From Methylocystis sp. (GTDB lineage: Bacteria > Pseudomonadota > Alphaproteobacteria > Rhizobiales > Beijerinckiaceae): a DNA stretch of 60,820 bases. The position numbers and the translations under genes are program-made. Positions 9,262 through 18,531 of this stretch are shown here, in pieces. Position 1 is the first letter of the stretch. Every line of letters starts with the position of its first letter. The notes beneath the pieces are model-generated. The model was not told the DNA's origin. It searched no databases and worked only from the letters and a program-made list of their open reading frames with translations. The stretch covers positions 1-60,820 of the forward strand of contig NZ_JAKFWS010000005.1 of the NCBI RefSeq assembly GCF_021731785.1, in the 5' to 3' direction.

Positions 9262-10445
9262 TTCTTGCCGGACAGTTTCTGGTGGATGGCGGCGGCGGCG
9301 GATTCGTAAATCGCGTCGAAGGCGCGCCGCGGCAGCGATCCCTGCTCGACCGCTGCAGAGGTCTGGAGCGGCTGTTCCAGCACTACGGCGGCGCCACGCT
9401 TGATTTCGAGGCGGCCGACCGGCGTCCCCGCTTCGACAGGGGCCAGCACCGGACCTTCGTAAACGATCTTGCCCATCAGCCTCTCATTCGCGCCGCGCGG
9501 CAAAAGCACCTTGATGTCTTCCTTGGCCGACAGCTCCACGGAGCCTTGCGTGCCGCCATAGACCTGGGCTGGCCCAACCGGCTCACCGGCCTTGAACAGT
9601 TCCTTCTCCTCGAAATTGCGGAATCCCCATTGCAGCAATTTCCGCGCTTCTTCGGCCCGCTCCTTCGCAGATTTAGCGCCATAAATGGCGACGATGAGGC
9701 GTCTGCCGTCCTGCGTCGCGGAACCGACCAATCCGTAGCCGCTTTCCTTGTCGATATTGCCGGTTTTCAGCCCGTCCGCCCCGATGCTCATGGTGAGCAG
9801 CGGATTACGATTCTGCTGGCGTATTTTGTTCCAGGTGAACTCCTTCTCACCGAAATAGCCGTAAAACTGCGGATAGGTCTTGATGATATGCGCGGCGATC
9901 TTCGCCATCTCGCGCGCCGTCACCTTCTGGTCCGGACCGTCCATGCCCCAGGGATTGCCAAAGCGCGATTTGACAAGGCCGAGTTCGGCGGCGCGCTTGT
10001 TCATGCGCGTTACGAAGGCTTCCTCGGAGCCCGCCAGACCTTCCGCAAGGGTTATCGCGGCGTCGTTGCCGGACTGGATCACCAGGCCGCGAAGGAGGTC
10101 TTCGACGCGGGCGCGGCTGTTGAGCGCGAGGAACATCGCCGATCCGCCCGCCGGCGCGCCGCCCGTGCGCCAGGCATGCTCGGAGACGGCGAATTCGTCG
10201 TCGAGATGCAATCTGCCCTCGACAAGCGCCTGAAAGATCAGTTCGGCCGTCAGAATCTTGACGGTCGAGGCGGGCTTGGTGAATTCGTCAGCGCCCTTCT
10301 CGAACAAAACAGTGTTGGTGCCGGCGTCGATCAGAATCGCGCTTGGCACGCTCGTCTGAAAACCCTGGGCGCAGGCGTAATCTGCGCCCGGCCCCGCCAA
10401 AGCAAGAAAGGCCAGGATCAGGCATCGCACCGGAAACTTCGGCAA
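9258..10445 (-). CDS. D-alanyl-D-alanine carboxypeptidase (PBP5/6 type)
   Basis: This 395-residue exported protein has a signal peptide of about 26 residues (MPKFPVRCLILAFLALAG...). The three penicillin-binding motifs are present: STVK (in KPASTVKIL), SGN (QSGNDAAI) and KTG (LKTGN). A C-terminal beta domain (PBP5_C) and a short terminal amphipathic stretch (AFDAIYESAAAAIHQKL) that can anchor it to the membrane follow. It trims the terminal D-Ala of peptidoglycan pentapeptides in the periplasm. It resembles DacC/DacF. The gene starts the dac-tmk-holB operon. Confidence 0.92.
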   Translation of the reverse strand: MPKFPVRCLILAFLALAGPGADYACAQGFQTSVPSAILIDAGTNTVLFEKGADEFTKPASTVKILTAELIFQALVEGRLHLDDEFAVSEHAWRTGGAPAGGSAMFLALNSRARVEDLLRGLVIQSGNDAAITLAEGLAGSEEAFVTRMNKRAAELGLVKSRFGNPWGMDGPDQKVTAREMAKIAAHIIKTYPQFYGYFGEKEFTWNKIRQQNRNPLLTMSIGADGLKTGNIDKESGYGLVGSATQDGRRLIVAIYGAKSAKERAEEARKLLQWGFRNFEEKELFKAGEPVGPAQVYGGTQGSVELSAKEDIKVLLPRGANERLMGKIVYEGPVLAPVEAGTPVGRLEIKRGAAVVLEQPLQTSAAVEQGSLPRRAFDAIYESAAAAIHQKLSGKK

Positions 10446-10537
10446 GGGCGCGCTCTCCCCCTATTGACGCCGCAGCGCGGCCGAGCGCGGAGAAGATGGC
10501 GCGCGGCGTCGAAAATTGCAATCTCGATATGGTCCGG

Positions 10538-11545
10538 TCAGTTGGTCTTGACCGAGGAATTCAGCGCCTGGCGAAAAGCGCCTCGAACTGAAGCCTGACG
10601 GATGCCAAGATGCGCGGGCCGCACCGGCGGCAGCGGCGCGACAACTTCCCTCGCCTTCCGGGTTGAAGCGACTGGCTCCTCGTCGACGCCGGCGTCCTCG
10701 CGGGAGGGAGGCAGCGGCGCTTCGCTCTCCTGCGCGGCATATGCCAGAGTCTGTTCGCGGTCGGCCTGGGCGTTCTCATAGGCGATGCGCGCCGAGAGCT
10801 CCGCAGCCTCGGCTCTTTCGTCAGTGCGGGCGGTTTGCGCCGGCGCCTCATTCGCCGAGGCCAGCATCGTCCAGGGCGTGGCGTCCAGCTGCGCCGGAAC
10901 GCCATCGTCGCGCAGCGTTGCGAGAAGTTTGGCGTCGTCGTCGCCCTCAATATCGGCGCGCCCGATCCAATCCACCTTGACGCGCGTCGTTCCCACGCCG
11001 TGGAAGTCGAGCGCTTGGGCCACCCGCTGCGACACGTCCATCACGCGTCCGCCATGATAGGGCCCGCGATCATTGACGCGCACCACTATTGAACGGTCGT
11101 TGCGCAGATTGGTGACCCGCGCATAGCTCGGGAGCGGCATGGTGGGGTGAGCGGCGGAAATCGACGCCCTGTCGAAGATTTCGCCATTGGCGGTGCGGCG
11201 GCCATGGAAATCCGACCCGTACCAGGACGCGGTTCCGGTGGCCGAATAGGGCTTTTCGCTTGGATAATAGGTCCGGCCGGCGATCTTGTAGGGCTTGCCG
11301 ACCATATAGGCGCCGCCGCCTTTCGGCACCTCTTCCCCGTCCGCGATCAACCGCGGACTTGGACGCACGCCGTAGCGCGGGTCGATCTGGCCGAGGCCGC
11401 CGAGGCTCGCGCTTCTGTGCGATCCAGAGGAAGAGCAACCGGCGAGCGCGCCAAGACAGACAAGAGGCACCAGTCTGGCGAGGAATTTCGGGTTAAATTT
11501 GCGATGCTGCGCACAAATAAAAGTCTTGAAGACGACAGATCGCAT
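10538..11545 (-). CDS. rlpA: RlpA-type septal ring lipoprotein
   Basis: I start this at the ATG at 11545, giving about 335 residues. That places a lipoprotein signal at the N-terminus ending in the lipobox LGALAGC, and an AAGG Shine-Dalgarno lies nine bases upstream. The frame is open 66 codons further without signal-like sequence. A double-psi beta-barrel domain contains TGTASWYG, RTANGEIFD, the catalytic-type SAAHPT histidine and VNDRGPY aspartate. RlpA proteins are lytic transglycosylases acting on denuded glycan strands at the septum. The C-terminal 150 residues are low-complexity and I see no SPOR domain. Confidence 0.88.
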   Translation of the reverse strand: MRSVVFKTFICAQHRKFNPKFLARLVPLVCLGALAGCSSSGSHRSASLGGLGQIDPRYGVRPSPRLIADGEEVPKGGGAYMVGKPYKIAGRTYYPSEKPYSATGTASWYGSDFHGRRTANGEIFDRASISAAHPTMPLPSYARVTNLRNDRSIVVRVNDRGPYHGGRVMDVSQRVAQALDFHGVGTTRVKVDWIGRADIEGDDDAKLLATLRDDGVPAQLDATPWTMLASANEAPAQTARTDERAEAAELSARIAYENAQADREQTLAYAAQESEAPLPPSREDAGVDEEPVASTRKAREVVAPLPPVRPAHLGIRQASVRGAFRQALNSSVKTN

Positions 11546-11824
11546 CTCGACGGTCCTTGCCATCATTTCTTGAACCCGCCGCCGATCCGCAATGAAAGAC
11601 GCGTTGCATGGCCGCGCCTCTCCATTTTTAGGCGCGACGTAGAGCCGTCGCGCGAGTGCGACCCGCGGAGTTTCTCGCTGATTTGTGAAGTTGCCGTTAA
11701 ACGCATTTACGCTCGCGTCAGGAGGCGGTTCAAATGGGACCAAAATGCGACAGTCACGGTTAATATGAGTTCATAAGCCGAGATTGAACAATGCTGTGGC
11801 AGAGGCGCCACAGTCTTCTGACCT

Positions 11825-13621
11825 TCATTGAGTGCGCGCGAGGTCGACGATTCGGGTCTCGACGCGCTCTACGCCGCGATAAACATTGCCGGACAATTTG
11901 GCGGCGACATGGAACTGCGCGCCGTCTCCGCTCAGAAGCGCCATGCCGAGCGGCGACCTTACGGCGCGGAAGGCGATGGCGTCGACCGTCGCGCCGTCGC
12001 GCGAGCGCAAACGAGCGCGCACGTGATCGGCGCCGACAGTTTGAGCGAATGCGACCTGCTGTTCGGCCAGCACAAACAGGGGCTCTGGATTGCATTGGCC
12101 GAAAGGCCCCGCCCGTTCCACCCGTCGCAGCAATTGGAGACTGACTCCTCGCCCGGTCAGGGAGGCGTCGACGACAAGCGCGTCGTCGCGCCGGGCGGCC
12201 TCGACGGCGGCTTCGAGGGCGTCGTTGAGAAAGGCGCGAAAGTCGCCGAGCCGATCGCGCGCCAGCGTCACGCCGGCGGCCATGGCATGCCCGCCGCCTT
12301 TCACCACGACGCCATGATCGACGGCGCGCCGCACCGCCGAACCAAGATCGACGCCATTTAAACTTCTGCCTGAACCTGTTCCATATTCTCCATTGAATGC
12401 AATAACAAATGCAGGAACATTAAAGTGTTCCTTTAAGCGTGACGCGATCAGTCCGACGACGCCAGGATGCCAGTCGCCGCCTTCGAGGACGAGGCATGAC
12501 ACTCGATTTGATCTTGCCAACTGCGCTTCGGCCTGGGCGATCGCCTGCTCCAATGTCGCCCGCTCGACGATCTGCCGCTCGCTATTCAGCCGATCGAGCG
12601 TCACCGCGATGCGATGCGCCTCCGCGCCGTCGACGAGGGTCAAGAGACGCGCGCCGAGACTGGCGTCGCCAATCCGGCCGCCGGCGTTGATGCGCGGGCC
12701 GAGCGCGAAGCCGAGATCGCGGGCGCGCGGCGGCCGGTCGAGCCGGGCGGCGTCCATCAGCGCGGCGAGGCCGGGACGCGACCGCGCGGCCATCACCGAC
12801 AGGCCCTTGGCGACCAGCGCCCTGTTCAGTCGCACAAGCGGCGCCACATCGGCGACCGTCGCCAGCGCGACGAGATCGAGCGCGGCGAGGAGATCAGGCG
12901 CGGGCCGATCCTCGCGCCACCAGCCGCGCGCCCGCAGGGTCCGCGAGAGGCCGACGAGCGTCAGAAAGACGACTCCGGCCGCGCAGAGTCCGCCTTGCCC
13001 CGAAAGGTCGTCGAGCCGGTTGGGATTGACGACAAGCGCCTCGGGCAAAACTTCCGGGGCCTGGTGATGGTCGAGGACCATCACATCGAGGCCGAGCGCG
13101 CGCGCTATGGCGATAGGCTCGTGGCTCGTGGTTCCGCAATCGACGGTGACCAAGAGAGTCGCGCCGCGGGCCGCAAGATCTCGGATCGCCTCGACATTCG
13201 GTCCGTAGCCTTCGGTGATCCGGTCGGGAATATGCAGAAGCGGCGCCGGCGCGCCGGCTGCGCGCCAATAGTCGATGAGCAGCGCTGCGGAACAGGCGCC
13301 GTCGACGTCATAGTCGCCGAAAATGGCGATCTGCTCGCCCGTTTCGATCGCATGCGCAAGCCTGTCGGTCGCAGCGTCCATGTCGCGCAGCGATGACGGG
13401 TCAGGCATGAGGTCGCGCAGCTTGGGATCGAGATAGCCGGCGGCGTCAGCGACCGTGACGCCGCGCCCGGCGATCACCCGCGCAAGAAAATCGTCGATCC
13501 CATGCGCCTGGGTCAGCGCCAGCGCCTGCGCCTCGCCTCTGGCGTCGAGCCTCCCGCGCCACCGTCGACCGAGCACGGAACGCTCGACCCCAAGAAAGGC
13601 CGGAAATACCGAATCGGACAT
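11825..13621 (-). CDS. recJ: Single-stranded-DNA-specific exonuclease RecJ
   Basis: This 598-residue 5'-3' exonuclease is used in recombination and mismatch repair. The DHH domain carries DYDVDGACSAALL (motif I), VDCGT and the LDHHQAPE motif. The DHHA1 domain contains KGGGHAMAAG, and an OB-like C-terminal region contains GPFGQCNPEPLF. All metal-binding aspartates and histidines that I can check are in place, and the length is normal. It is transcribed alone or ahead of rlpA, which starts 279 bases downstream. Confidence 0.94.
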   Translation of the reverse strand: MSDSVFPAFLGVERSVLGRRWRGRLDARGEAQALALTQAHGIDDFLARVIAGRGVTVADAAGYLDPKLRDLMPDPSSLRDMDAATDRLAHAIETGEQIAIFGDYDVDGACSAALLIDYWRAAGAPAPLLHIPDRITEGYGPNVEAIRDLAARGATLLVTVDCGTTSHEPIAIARALGLDVMVLDHHQAPEVLPEALVVNPNRLDDLSGQGGLCAAGVVFLTLVGLSRTLRARGWWREDRPAPDLLAALDLVALATVADVAPLVRLNRALVAKGLSVMAARSRPGLAALMDAARLDRPPRARDLGFALGPRINAGGRIGDASLGARLLTLVDGAEAHRIAVTLDRLNSERQIVERATLEQAIAQAEAQLARSNRVSCLVLEGGDWHPGVVGLIASRLKEHFNVPAFVIAFNGEYGTGSGRSLNGVDLGSAVRRAVDHGVVVKGGGHAMAAGVTLARDRLGDFRAFLNDALEAAVEAARRDDALVVDASLTGRGVSLQLLRRVERAGPFGQCNPEPLFVLAEQQVAFAQTVGADHVRARLRSRDGATVDAIAFRAVRSPLGMALLSGDGAQFHVAAKLSGNVYRGVERVETRIVDLARTQ

Positions 13622-13888
13622 CGCTGCCTCTTAGGCAGTGGCTAAGCACTGCCCGCGACGGACGCAAGCGCCGCCGATCGCTCGCAATTCACTTGTTATC
13701 GCTGTAATTAGTCGCATCATATTGCTCGTGGAAGATTTTTCACATCCCATCTGTTTTGATGAGGCGTTCGGCCAGGGGACATCCGTAGAATTTTCGCGCG
13801 GCGTGACGCCCCTGGAGATGCTCGACGTCAAGGCGACTTACCCGTGCGGCGCGCTTCTTCGAGCGCAGACGCATTTTGATTTTGATTG

Positions 13889-15094
13889 ATGTCGGACCGG
13901 CGAATGGCGCTCAAATCCACTCATATTGTTTTCGTGCATGATTTCTTCGGCTGGGGGCCCAAAGAGTTCGGACTTCCCTATTGGGGCGACGCGCTCGATC
14001 AGATTGGCGAACCTTTCGCGGTCCATGAAGCGAAGGTGGGTCCGGTCAGCTCCTTCCATGACCGCGCCTGCGAGCTTTTCGCGCAGATCGGCGGCGGACG
14101 GGTCGATTATGGCGCGCGGCACAGCAGCGAGGCGCGCCATGCCCGCTATTCACGGGAATATGCGGTTCCTTTCGCGCCCGACTGGTCGGAAAAAAACCCG
14201 GTGATCCTCGTCGGTCATGGCGCCGGCGCCCAGACCGCCATGCAGTTGCAGGCGCTGCTCGCCGACGACTTCTGGGAGCAGGGATCGAGCGCGGACTGGA
14301 TCGAAGGCGTGGTCAGCGTCGCCGGCGCCATTAACGGATCCTTGCTGCCTTACAACTTTGGATGCGACCATGCGGACGGCCGTTTCAGGCGCAGACCGAG
14401 CCAGATGATCGCCGAATCGTTCAAATTCCTCGGCATGGCCGCCGGCGTTCCGAGCGCCATGCGCAGGCCTTTCGATCTCCATCTCGATCAATGGACGGGG
14501 TGCGAGGCGGACTCTTACGAGGCGATGGCGCGTCTGGACGCAGGCGCCTTTGTCGAGGGCGAAGACAATCTCGCCTTCGACCTGACGCTCCAGGGCTGCC
14601 GCAACGCCAACGCCCGGTTCAGATCGCATCCGAATTCTTACTATCTCTCGCTGGTGACCAACGCCACCCATGCCCGACCTTCTGCCTTCTTCGGCAGAAC
14701 CTGGCGGCCCGATCCGACCATCCATCCCGTTCTTTGGCAGACCGCGCTTTATCAGGCGCGAGAGGCGAATTTCGCCAAGGCGCCGATCGTTGGCTGGGGT
14801 GGTGGCGACCTTTCGCTGCCGCAATGGCGCCCCAACGATGGCGCGGTGAGCGTCATCTCGCAGCGCTATCCGTTTACGGCGCAGCAGGAGCCCGTTGGAG
14901 GCGAAGGCGTCTTCAGACGCCAAAGACTCAAGCCGGGGCGGTGGTATTACGAATATCTCGACAAGGCGATCGGCCACCGCTTCGACCACTTCGACGCCGT
15001 CATCGGCGCGCAGCTCAAACCCTGGGTCCCAGGCCTGCGTGACGCGCATCGCGAGATCTATTCGCGGCTCGGCGAGACCTTGCGCAGCCTGTAG
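13889..15094 (+). CDS. Family I.5 lipase-fold protein lacking the catalytic serine
   Basis: This protein of about 400 residues aligns along its length with the zinc-containing Geobacillus lipases. Shared blocks include VGPVSSFHDRACEL, GGGRVDYGARH, ARHARY, FDLHLDQW, LAFDLTL, PNSYYLS, PNDGAVS and FDHFDAVIG. The zinc-ligand positions (Asp in HDRACE, two His, Asp in AFDL) and the triad Asp (NDG) and His (DHFD) are kept. The nucleophile elbow reads GHGAGAQ where active relatives have GHSxG, so Ser is Gly. There is no signal peptide, so it is probably cytoplasmic. The ATG at 13889 is used; ATG 13904 (MALKSTH) after GGACCGG is an equally good start. It is probably a pseudoenzyme. Confidence 0.8.
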   Translation: MSDRRMALKSTHIVFVHDFFGWGPKEFGLPYWGDALDQIGEPFAVHEAKVGPVSSFHDRACELFAQIGGGRVDYGARHSSEARHARYSREYAVPFAPDWSEKNPVILVGHGAGAQTAMQLQALLADDFWEQGSSADWIEGVVSVAGAINGSLLPYNFGCDHADGRFRRRPSQMIAESFKFLGMAAGVPSAMRRPFDLHLDQWTGCEADSYEAMARLDAGAFVEGEDNLAFDLTLQGCRNANARFRSHPNSYYLSLVTNATHARPSAFFGRTWRPDPTIHPVLWQTALYQAREANFAKAPIVGWGGGDLSLPQWRPNDGAVSVISQRYPFTAQQEPVGGEGVFRRQRLKPGRWYYEYLDKAIGHRFDHFDAVIGAQLKPWVPGLRDAHREIYSRLGETLRSL

Positions 15095-15119
15095 CCCATC
15101 AGTCCTGCGGTCTTGCCGG

Positions 15120-15812
15120 CTAATGCAGACCGCTCATGCCGTGCGACTGCAGCGCGTCGACGACGCCACCGAAGACCAGTGACACGCCCATCGCCGACAC
15201 GAAGAAACCGACGATTCTGGTCGCCGCATCGATTCCCAGCGGCCCCATAAATTTCGTCAATGGCGTCGCGAAAGCGAGACAGGCGTAAGTCGCGGCCACC
15301 GCAAGAAAGATCGCGGCGAGGATCGCGCCGAAGGCCAGCGCTTCGTGGGAAGAATGCTCGATGGTGGCCATCATGCCCAGAACCGTCGCGATCGGCCCGG
15401 GTCCAATCATCAGCGGCATCGCCAGCGGCATGAAGGCGATGTTGGCGTTGGCGCCAGCGGGAGCTAAGGAACTTTCTCCATTCGGCGCCGGCAGGAACAG
15501 TTCAAATCCGATTCGCGTCAGCACGATCCCTCCGGCAATCCGCACCATGGCTAGCGAGACGCCGAAGATTTTCAAAATCACCGCGCCAAAGAACAGGAAG
15601 AACAGGATGAGCAGCAGCGCATAGAGACAGGCCATGAACGCCACCTGGCGTCGCTCCTGATTGCTTTTGTCGCGCTGGAGCATCAGGAAGACCGGCAGCG
15701 CCTCAAAAGGATTGATGACCGCCAGCAGCGTGGTGAACGCCGAGAAAAAGAGGGTCAGCTCGGTGCTGAAGACGCCGGAACCGATATTTGCGACCAGACT
15801 GCTAATCGTCAT
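15120..15812 (-). CDS. MarC family integral membrane protein
   Basis: This 230-residue protein has six predicted membrane helices. It shows MarC hallmarks: FFSAFTTLLAVINPFEALPVFL near the N-terminus, RIAGGIVLTRIGFELF mid-protein, and MPLMIGPGPIAT. The substrate of the family is unknown, and its supposed link to multidrug resistance has not been upheld. I chose the ATG at 15812, preceded by GAAGGA five bases away, over the 23-codon upstream extension. It converges on the lipase-like gene. Confidence 0.88.
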   Translation of the reverse strand: MTISSLVANIGSGVFSTELTLFFSAFTTLLAVINPFEALPVFLMLQRDKSNQERRQVAFMACLYALLLILFFLFFGAVILKIFGVSLAMVRIAGGIVLTRIGFELFLPAPNGESSLAPAGANANIAFMPLAMPLMIGPGPIATVLGMMATIEHSSHEALAFGAILAAIFLAVAATYACLAFATPLTKFMGPLGIDAATRIVGFFVSAMGVSLVFGGVVDALQSHGMSGLH

Positions 15813-15978
15813 AAGTCCTTCTCTTTGGCGTTCGACCGCGCCGAACGCATCGCGCATGCATGACGCATGGCGGCGCGACATTATTGCGGCGCGTGCGGCC
15901 GCTCAAGCGGCGCAGGGGCGGATCACTGATTTTGCCTATGCATTCGCTTGGGCCTGCGGCTCACGATAGGATCGATCC

Positions 15979-16863
15979 GTGACCGACGCGATTCAGCTCA
16001 CCCATCTCTGCGGCGACAGCGCGGTGATTTTGCCCTTCGGCGCGGAGCTTGCGGCCTGGCGCGCGCGAGGCGTCGACATGATCTGGGCGAAGGACCCCGA
16101 AATCTGGGATCAGACCGCGCCTGTGCTGTTTCCCGTCGTCGGCTGGACGCGCGACGGTCGCGTACGCGTCGACGGTCGGACCTATCCTCTCGCGCTCCAT
16201 GGCTTCGCCTGGAGAAAGCGCTTCGACGTTGCCGAGCGCCGCGACGACTATCTGCGACTCGCGCTCGTCGACGACGACGAGACCCGCGCGCTCTACCCTT
16301 TCGCCTTCCGCTTCGAAGTGGAATTCCGGCTCCATGCCGGCGCGCTGGAAAACAGTCTCATCGTCGCGAATATCGATTCGCGGCCCCTGCCCTACGCTTG
16401 CGGCCTGCATCCCGCCTTTCGCTGGCCGCTCGCCGGCTCGAATGCGCCGCATGCGATCATTTTCGAGAAAGAGGAGCACGCCGACGTTCCGGTCATCGGA
16501 CCCGGCGGACTCTTCTCGAAGCCGATCCGCAAAACCCCGCTGGACGGCCGGCGGCTGCCGCTGGAACCTCAGATGTTCGCGCGCGACGCGCTGTGCTTTC
16601 TCGATCTTGCGAGCCATAGCCTCGTTTTCGACAATGGCGAAGGCGCAAGTCTTTCAGTGACGATGGAGGATTTTCCGCATGTCGGATTTTGGACGCTTCC
16701 GCCCGCGCCCTACCTGTGTATAGAGCCTTGGACAGGCTACGGCGACCCCGAGGATTTTTGCGGCGATCTCTATGAAAAGCCTTCGATGAGACTCCTGGCG
16801 CCCGGCGAGCGTGCGCGGCATGGCGCGATTTTCGCCTTTGAGAGGAAGGCGCCGGTCGGCTAG
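15979..16863 (+). CDS. Aldose 1-epimerase family protein (LacX-like)
   Basis: This 294-residue galactose-mutarotase fold protein has GAELAAWRARGVDMIW, PVLFPVVGWTRDG, LHGFAWRKRF and CGLHPAFRWPL, the two His blocks being the expected catalytic region. A PWTGYGDPEDFCGDLYEKPS segment lies near the end. LacX-like members convert hexose or hexose-6-phosphate anomers. The substrate cannot be read from the sequence. It lies 30 bases upstream of cysteine synthase on the same strand and may be co-transcribed. Confidence 0.85.
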   Translation: MTDAIQLTHLCGDSAVILPFGAELAAWRARGVDMIWAKDPEIWDQTAPVLFPVVGWTRDGRVRVDGRTYPLALHGFAWRKRFDVAERRDDYLRLALVDDDETRALYPFAFRFEVEFRLHAGALENSLIVANIDSRPLPYACGLHPAFRWPLAGSNAPHAIIFEKEEHADVPVIGPGGLFSKPIRKTPLDGRRLPLEPQMFARDALCFLDLASHSLVFDNGEGASLSVTMEDFPHVGFWTLPPAPYLCIEPWTGYGDPEDFCGDLYEKPSMRLLAPGERARHGAIFAFERKAPVG

Positions 16864-16893
16864 GAACGGTCCGCCTTTCACCGGGAACTCTGA

Positions 16894-17925
16894 ATGACTA
16901 TCGCCTCCAGCGTCATCGAAGCCATCGGACGCACGCCGCTCATCGAATTGCGTGCAGCCTCTAAGGCGACCGCCTGCCGCATCCTCGGCAAGGCCGAATT
17001 CATGAATCCCGGCGGCTCCGTGAAGGACCGCGCCGCGCTGTCGATCGTCGAAGACGCGCGCGCGAAAGGATTGCTAAAGCCAGGAGGAACGATCGTTGAA
17101 GGCACCGCCGGCAATACCGGCATCGGGCTCGCGCTTGTCGCAAACGCGCTCGGCTTTCGCACGGTGATCGTCATTCCCGACACCCAGAGCCAGGAAAAGA
17201 AGGACATGCTGCGCCTGCAAGGCGCGCAGCTCGTCGAAGTGCCGGCGGTTCCCTACGCCAATCCCAATAATTACGTGAAACTTTCCGGACGGCTCGCCGA
17301 GCGTCTCGCCAGGGAAGAGCCGAACGGCGCCGTGTGGGCGAACCAGTTCGACAATGTCGCCAACCGCGTCGCCCATCTCACCACCACCGGCCCCGAAATC
17401 TACGAAGCGCTCGACGGCGCGGTCGACGCCTTCATCTGCGCCTGCGGCACCGGCGGCACGCTCGCCGGCATCGGCATGGCGCTCAAGGAGCGAAATCCCG
17501 AAGTGAAGATCGGGCTCGCCGATCCACATGGGGCGGCGCTCTATTCCTATTACACGACCGGAGAGCTGAAGGCCGAAGGCTCGTCGATCACCGAAGGAAT
17601 CGGCCAAGGCCGGATCACCGCCAATCTCGAAGGCGCCCCGGTCGACGTCGCCTATCGCATACCGGATGACGAGGCGCTGCGGGTGGTCTTCGATCTTGCC
17701 GAGCAGGAAGGCCTGTTGCTTGGCGGCTCGTCCGGAATCAACGTGGCCGGCGCGATCCGCCTCGCCCGCGATTTGGGCCCCGGCAACACGATCGTGACCG
17801 TGCTCTGCGACGGCGGCGCACGCTACGCTTCGAAGCTGTTCAACCCCGAGTTCCTGCGCAGTCAGAAGCTGCCGACCCCGCCCTGGCTCGAAGGCGCGAT
17901 CGAGATCGATCCGGGATACGTCTAG
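16894..17925 (+). CDS. cysK: Cysteine synthase A
   Basis: This 343-residue PLP enzyme makes L-cysteine from O-acetylserine and sulfide. The PLP lysine is in NPGGSVKDRAAL, the phosphate-binding loop is GTAGNTGIGL, and GTGGTLAGIG and GGSSGINVAG follow. The GTAGNTG variant is the form seen in a common alphaproteobacterial subgroup rather than the GTSGNTG of E. coli CysK. The stop codon shares bases with the stop of the convergent membrane-protein gene. Confidence 0.93.
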   Translation: MTIASSVIEAIGRTPLIELRAASKATACRILGKAEFMNPGGSVKDRAALSIVEDARAKGLLKPGGTIVEGTAGNTGIGLALVANALGFRTVIVIPDTQSQEKKDMLRLQGAQLVEVPAVPYANPNNYVKLSGRLAERLAREEPNGAVWANQFDNVANRVAHLTTTGPEIYEALDGAVDAFICACGTGGTLAGIGMALKERNPEVKIGLADPHGAALYSYYTTGELKAEGSSITEGIGQGRITANLEGAPVDVAYRIPDDEALRVVFDLAEQEGLLLGGSSGINVAGAIRLARDLGPGNTIVTVLCDGGARYASKLFNPEFLRSQKLPTPPWLEGAIEIDPGYV

Positions 17926-18491
17926 CGTTCGATGGTTTCGCCTAGCGCCGTCTCCCCCGCCCGCTCGACCTCGCGCTGGGGAACGAACGTCTCGCGACGC
18001 ACGAAGAGAACCTTCTGCAATTCCTTCTCCCCGATCAGCTTTGCGAATTCGCGATAGCCGAAGAAGGGAATGAGCGCCGCGAAGGTCACGAGCCCGACCG
18101 AAAGCAAGATGCGCAGATTATCGAGGTCCACGCCGTCATGATCGGCGTGGGCCGGCCAAAAACGCTCGAGCAGCGCCTGTTCCCCAATGTCCATGCCGAT
18201 GAGCAGCGCGCCGAACAACAGCGACTTGAGCAGAATGGGCGTTATCAGCGGTCTGTTGTCGAAGATGCGCCAGATACCAAAACTGTTGGCGACAAAAAGC
18301 ACCTTGGCGAAAGCAAGCGCCTTCGCGACAGCGAAGCCCTGATGCTGCACGATGTGCGCCTGAGACAGAACGATCGACTTATGCACGCCGAGCACGGCGA
18401 GCAGGAACCAGACGTATAAGAAGACGGGTATGAAAGCCTTGGCTTCCTCCTCCGCTTTCTCCTTGAGGCCTCTCTTCGCTTGCACGCTCAT
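17922..18491 (-). CDS. Conserved membrane protein of unknown function
   Basis: This 189-residue protein has about four hydrophobic segments (near 20-40, 55-74, 80-100 and 128-150). Its N-terminus is highly charged (KRGLKEKAEEEAK) and its C-terminal tail soluble (LFVRRETFVPQREVERAGE). I recognise no domain. Coding potential is good because codon use matches the neighbours and no competing frame exists. It overlaps the end of cysK tail to tail by four bases. Confidence 0.7.
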   Translation of the reverse strand: MSVQAKRGLKEKAEEEAKAFIPVFLYVWFLLAVLGVHKSIVLSQAHIVQHQGFAVAKALAFAKVLFVANSFGIWRIFDNRPLITPILLKSLLFGALLIGMDIGEQALLERFWPAHADHDGVDLDNLRILLSVGLVTFAALIPFFGYREFAKLIGEKELQKVLFVRRETFVPQREVERAGETALGETIER

Positions 18492-18531
18492 GTCTATGCG
18501 TAAGCTCCCGCAAACCTCGCCGCGCGCTAAT

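Noticed and set aside
13638-13889. 83-codon frame between recJ and the lipase-like gene, ending at its start
   Set aside because: No ribosome-binding site or familiar motif. The tempting stop/start overlap with the downstream gene is not enough on its own.
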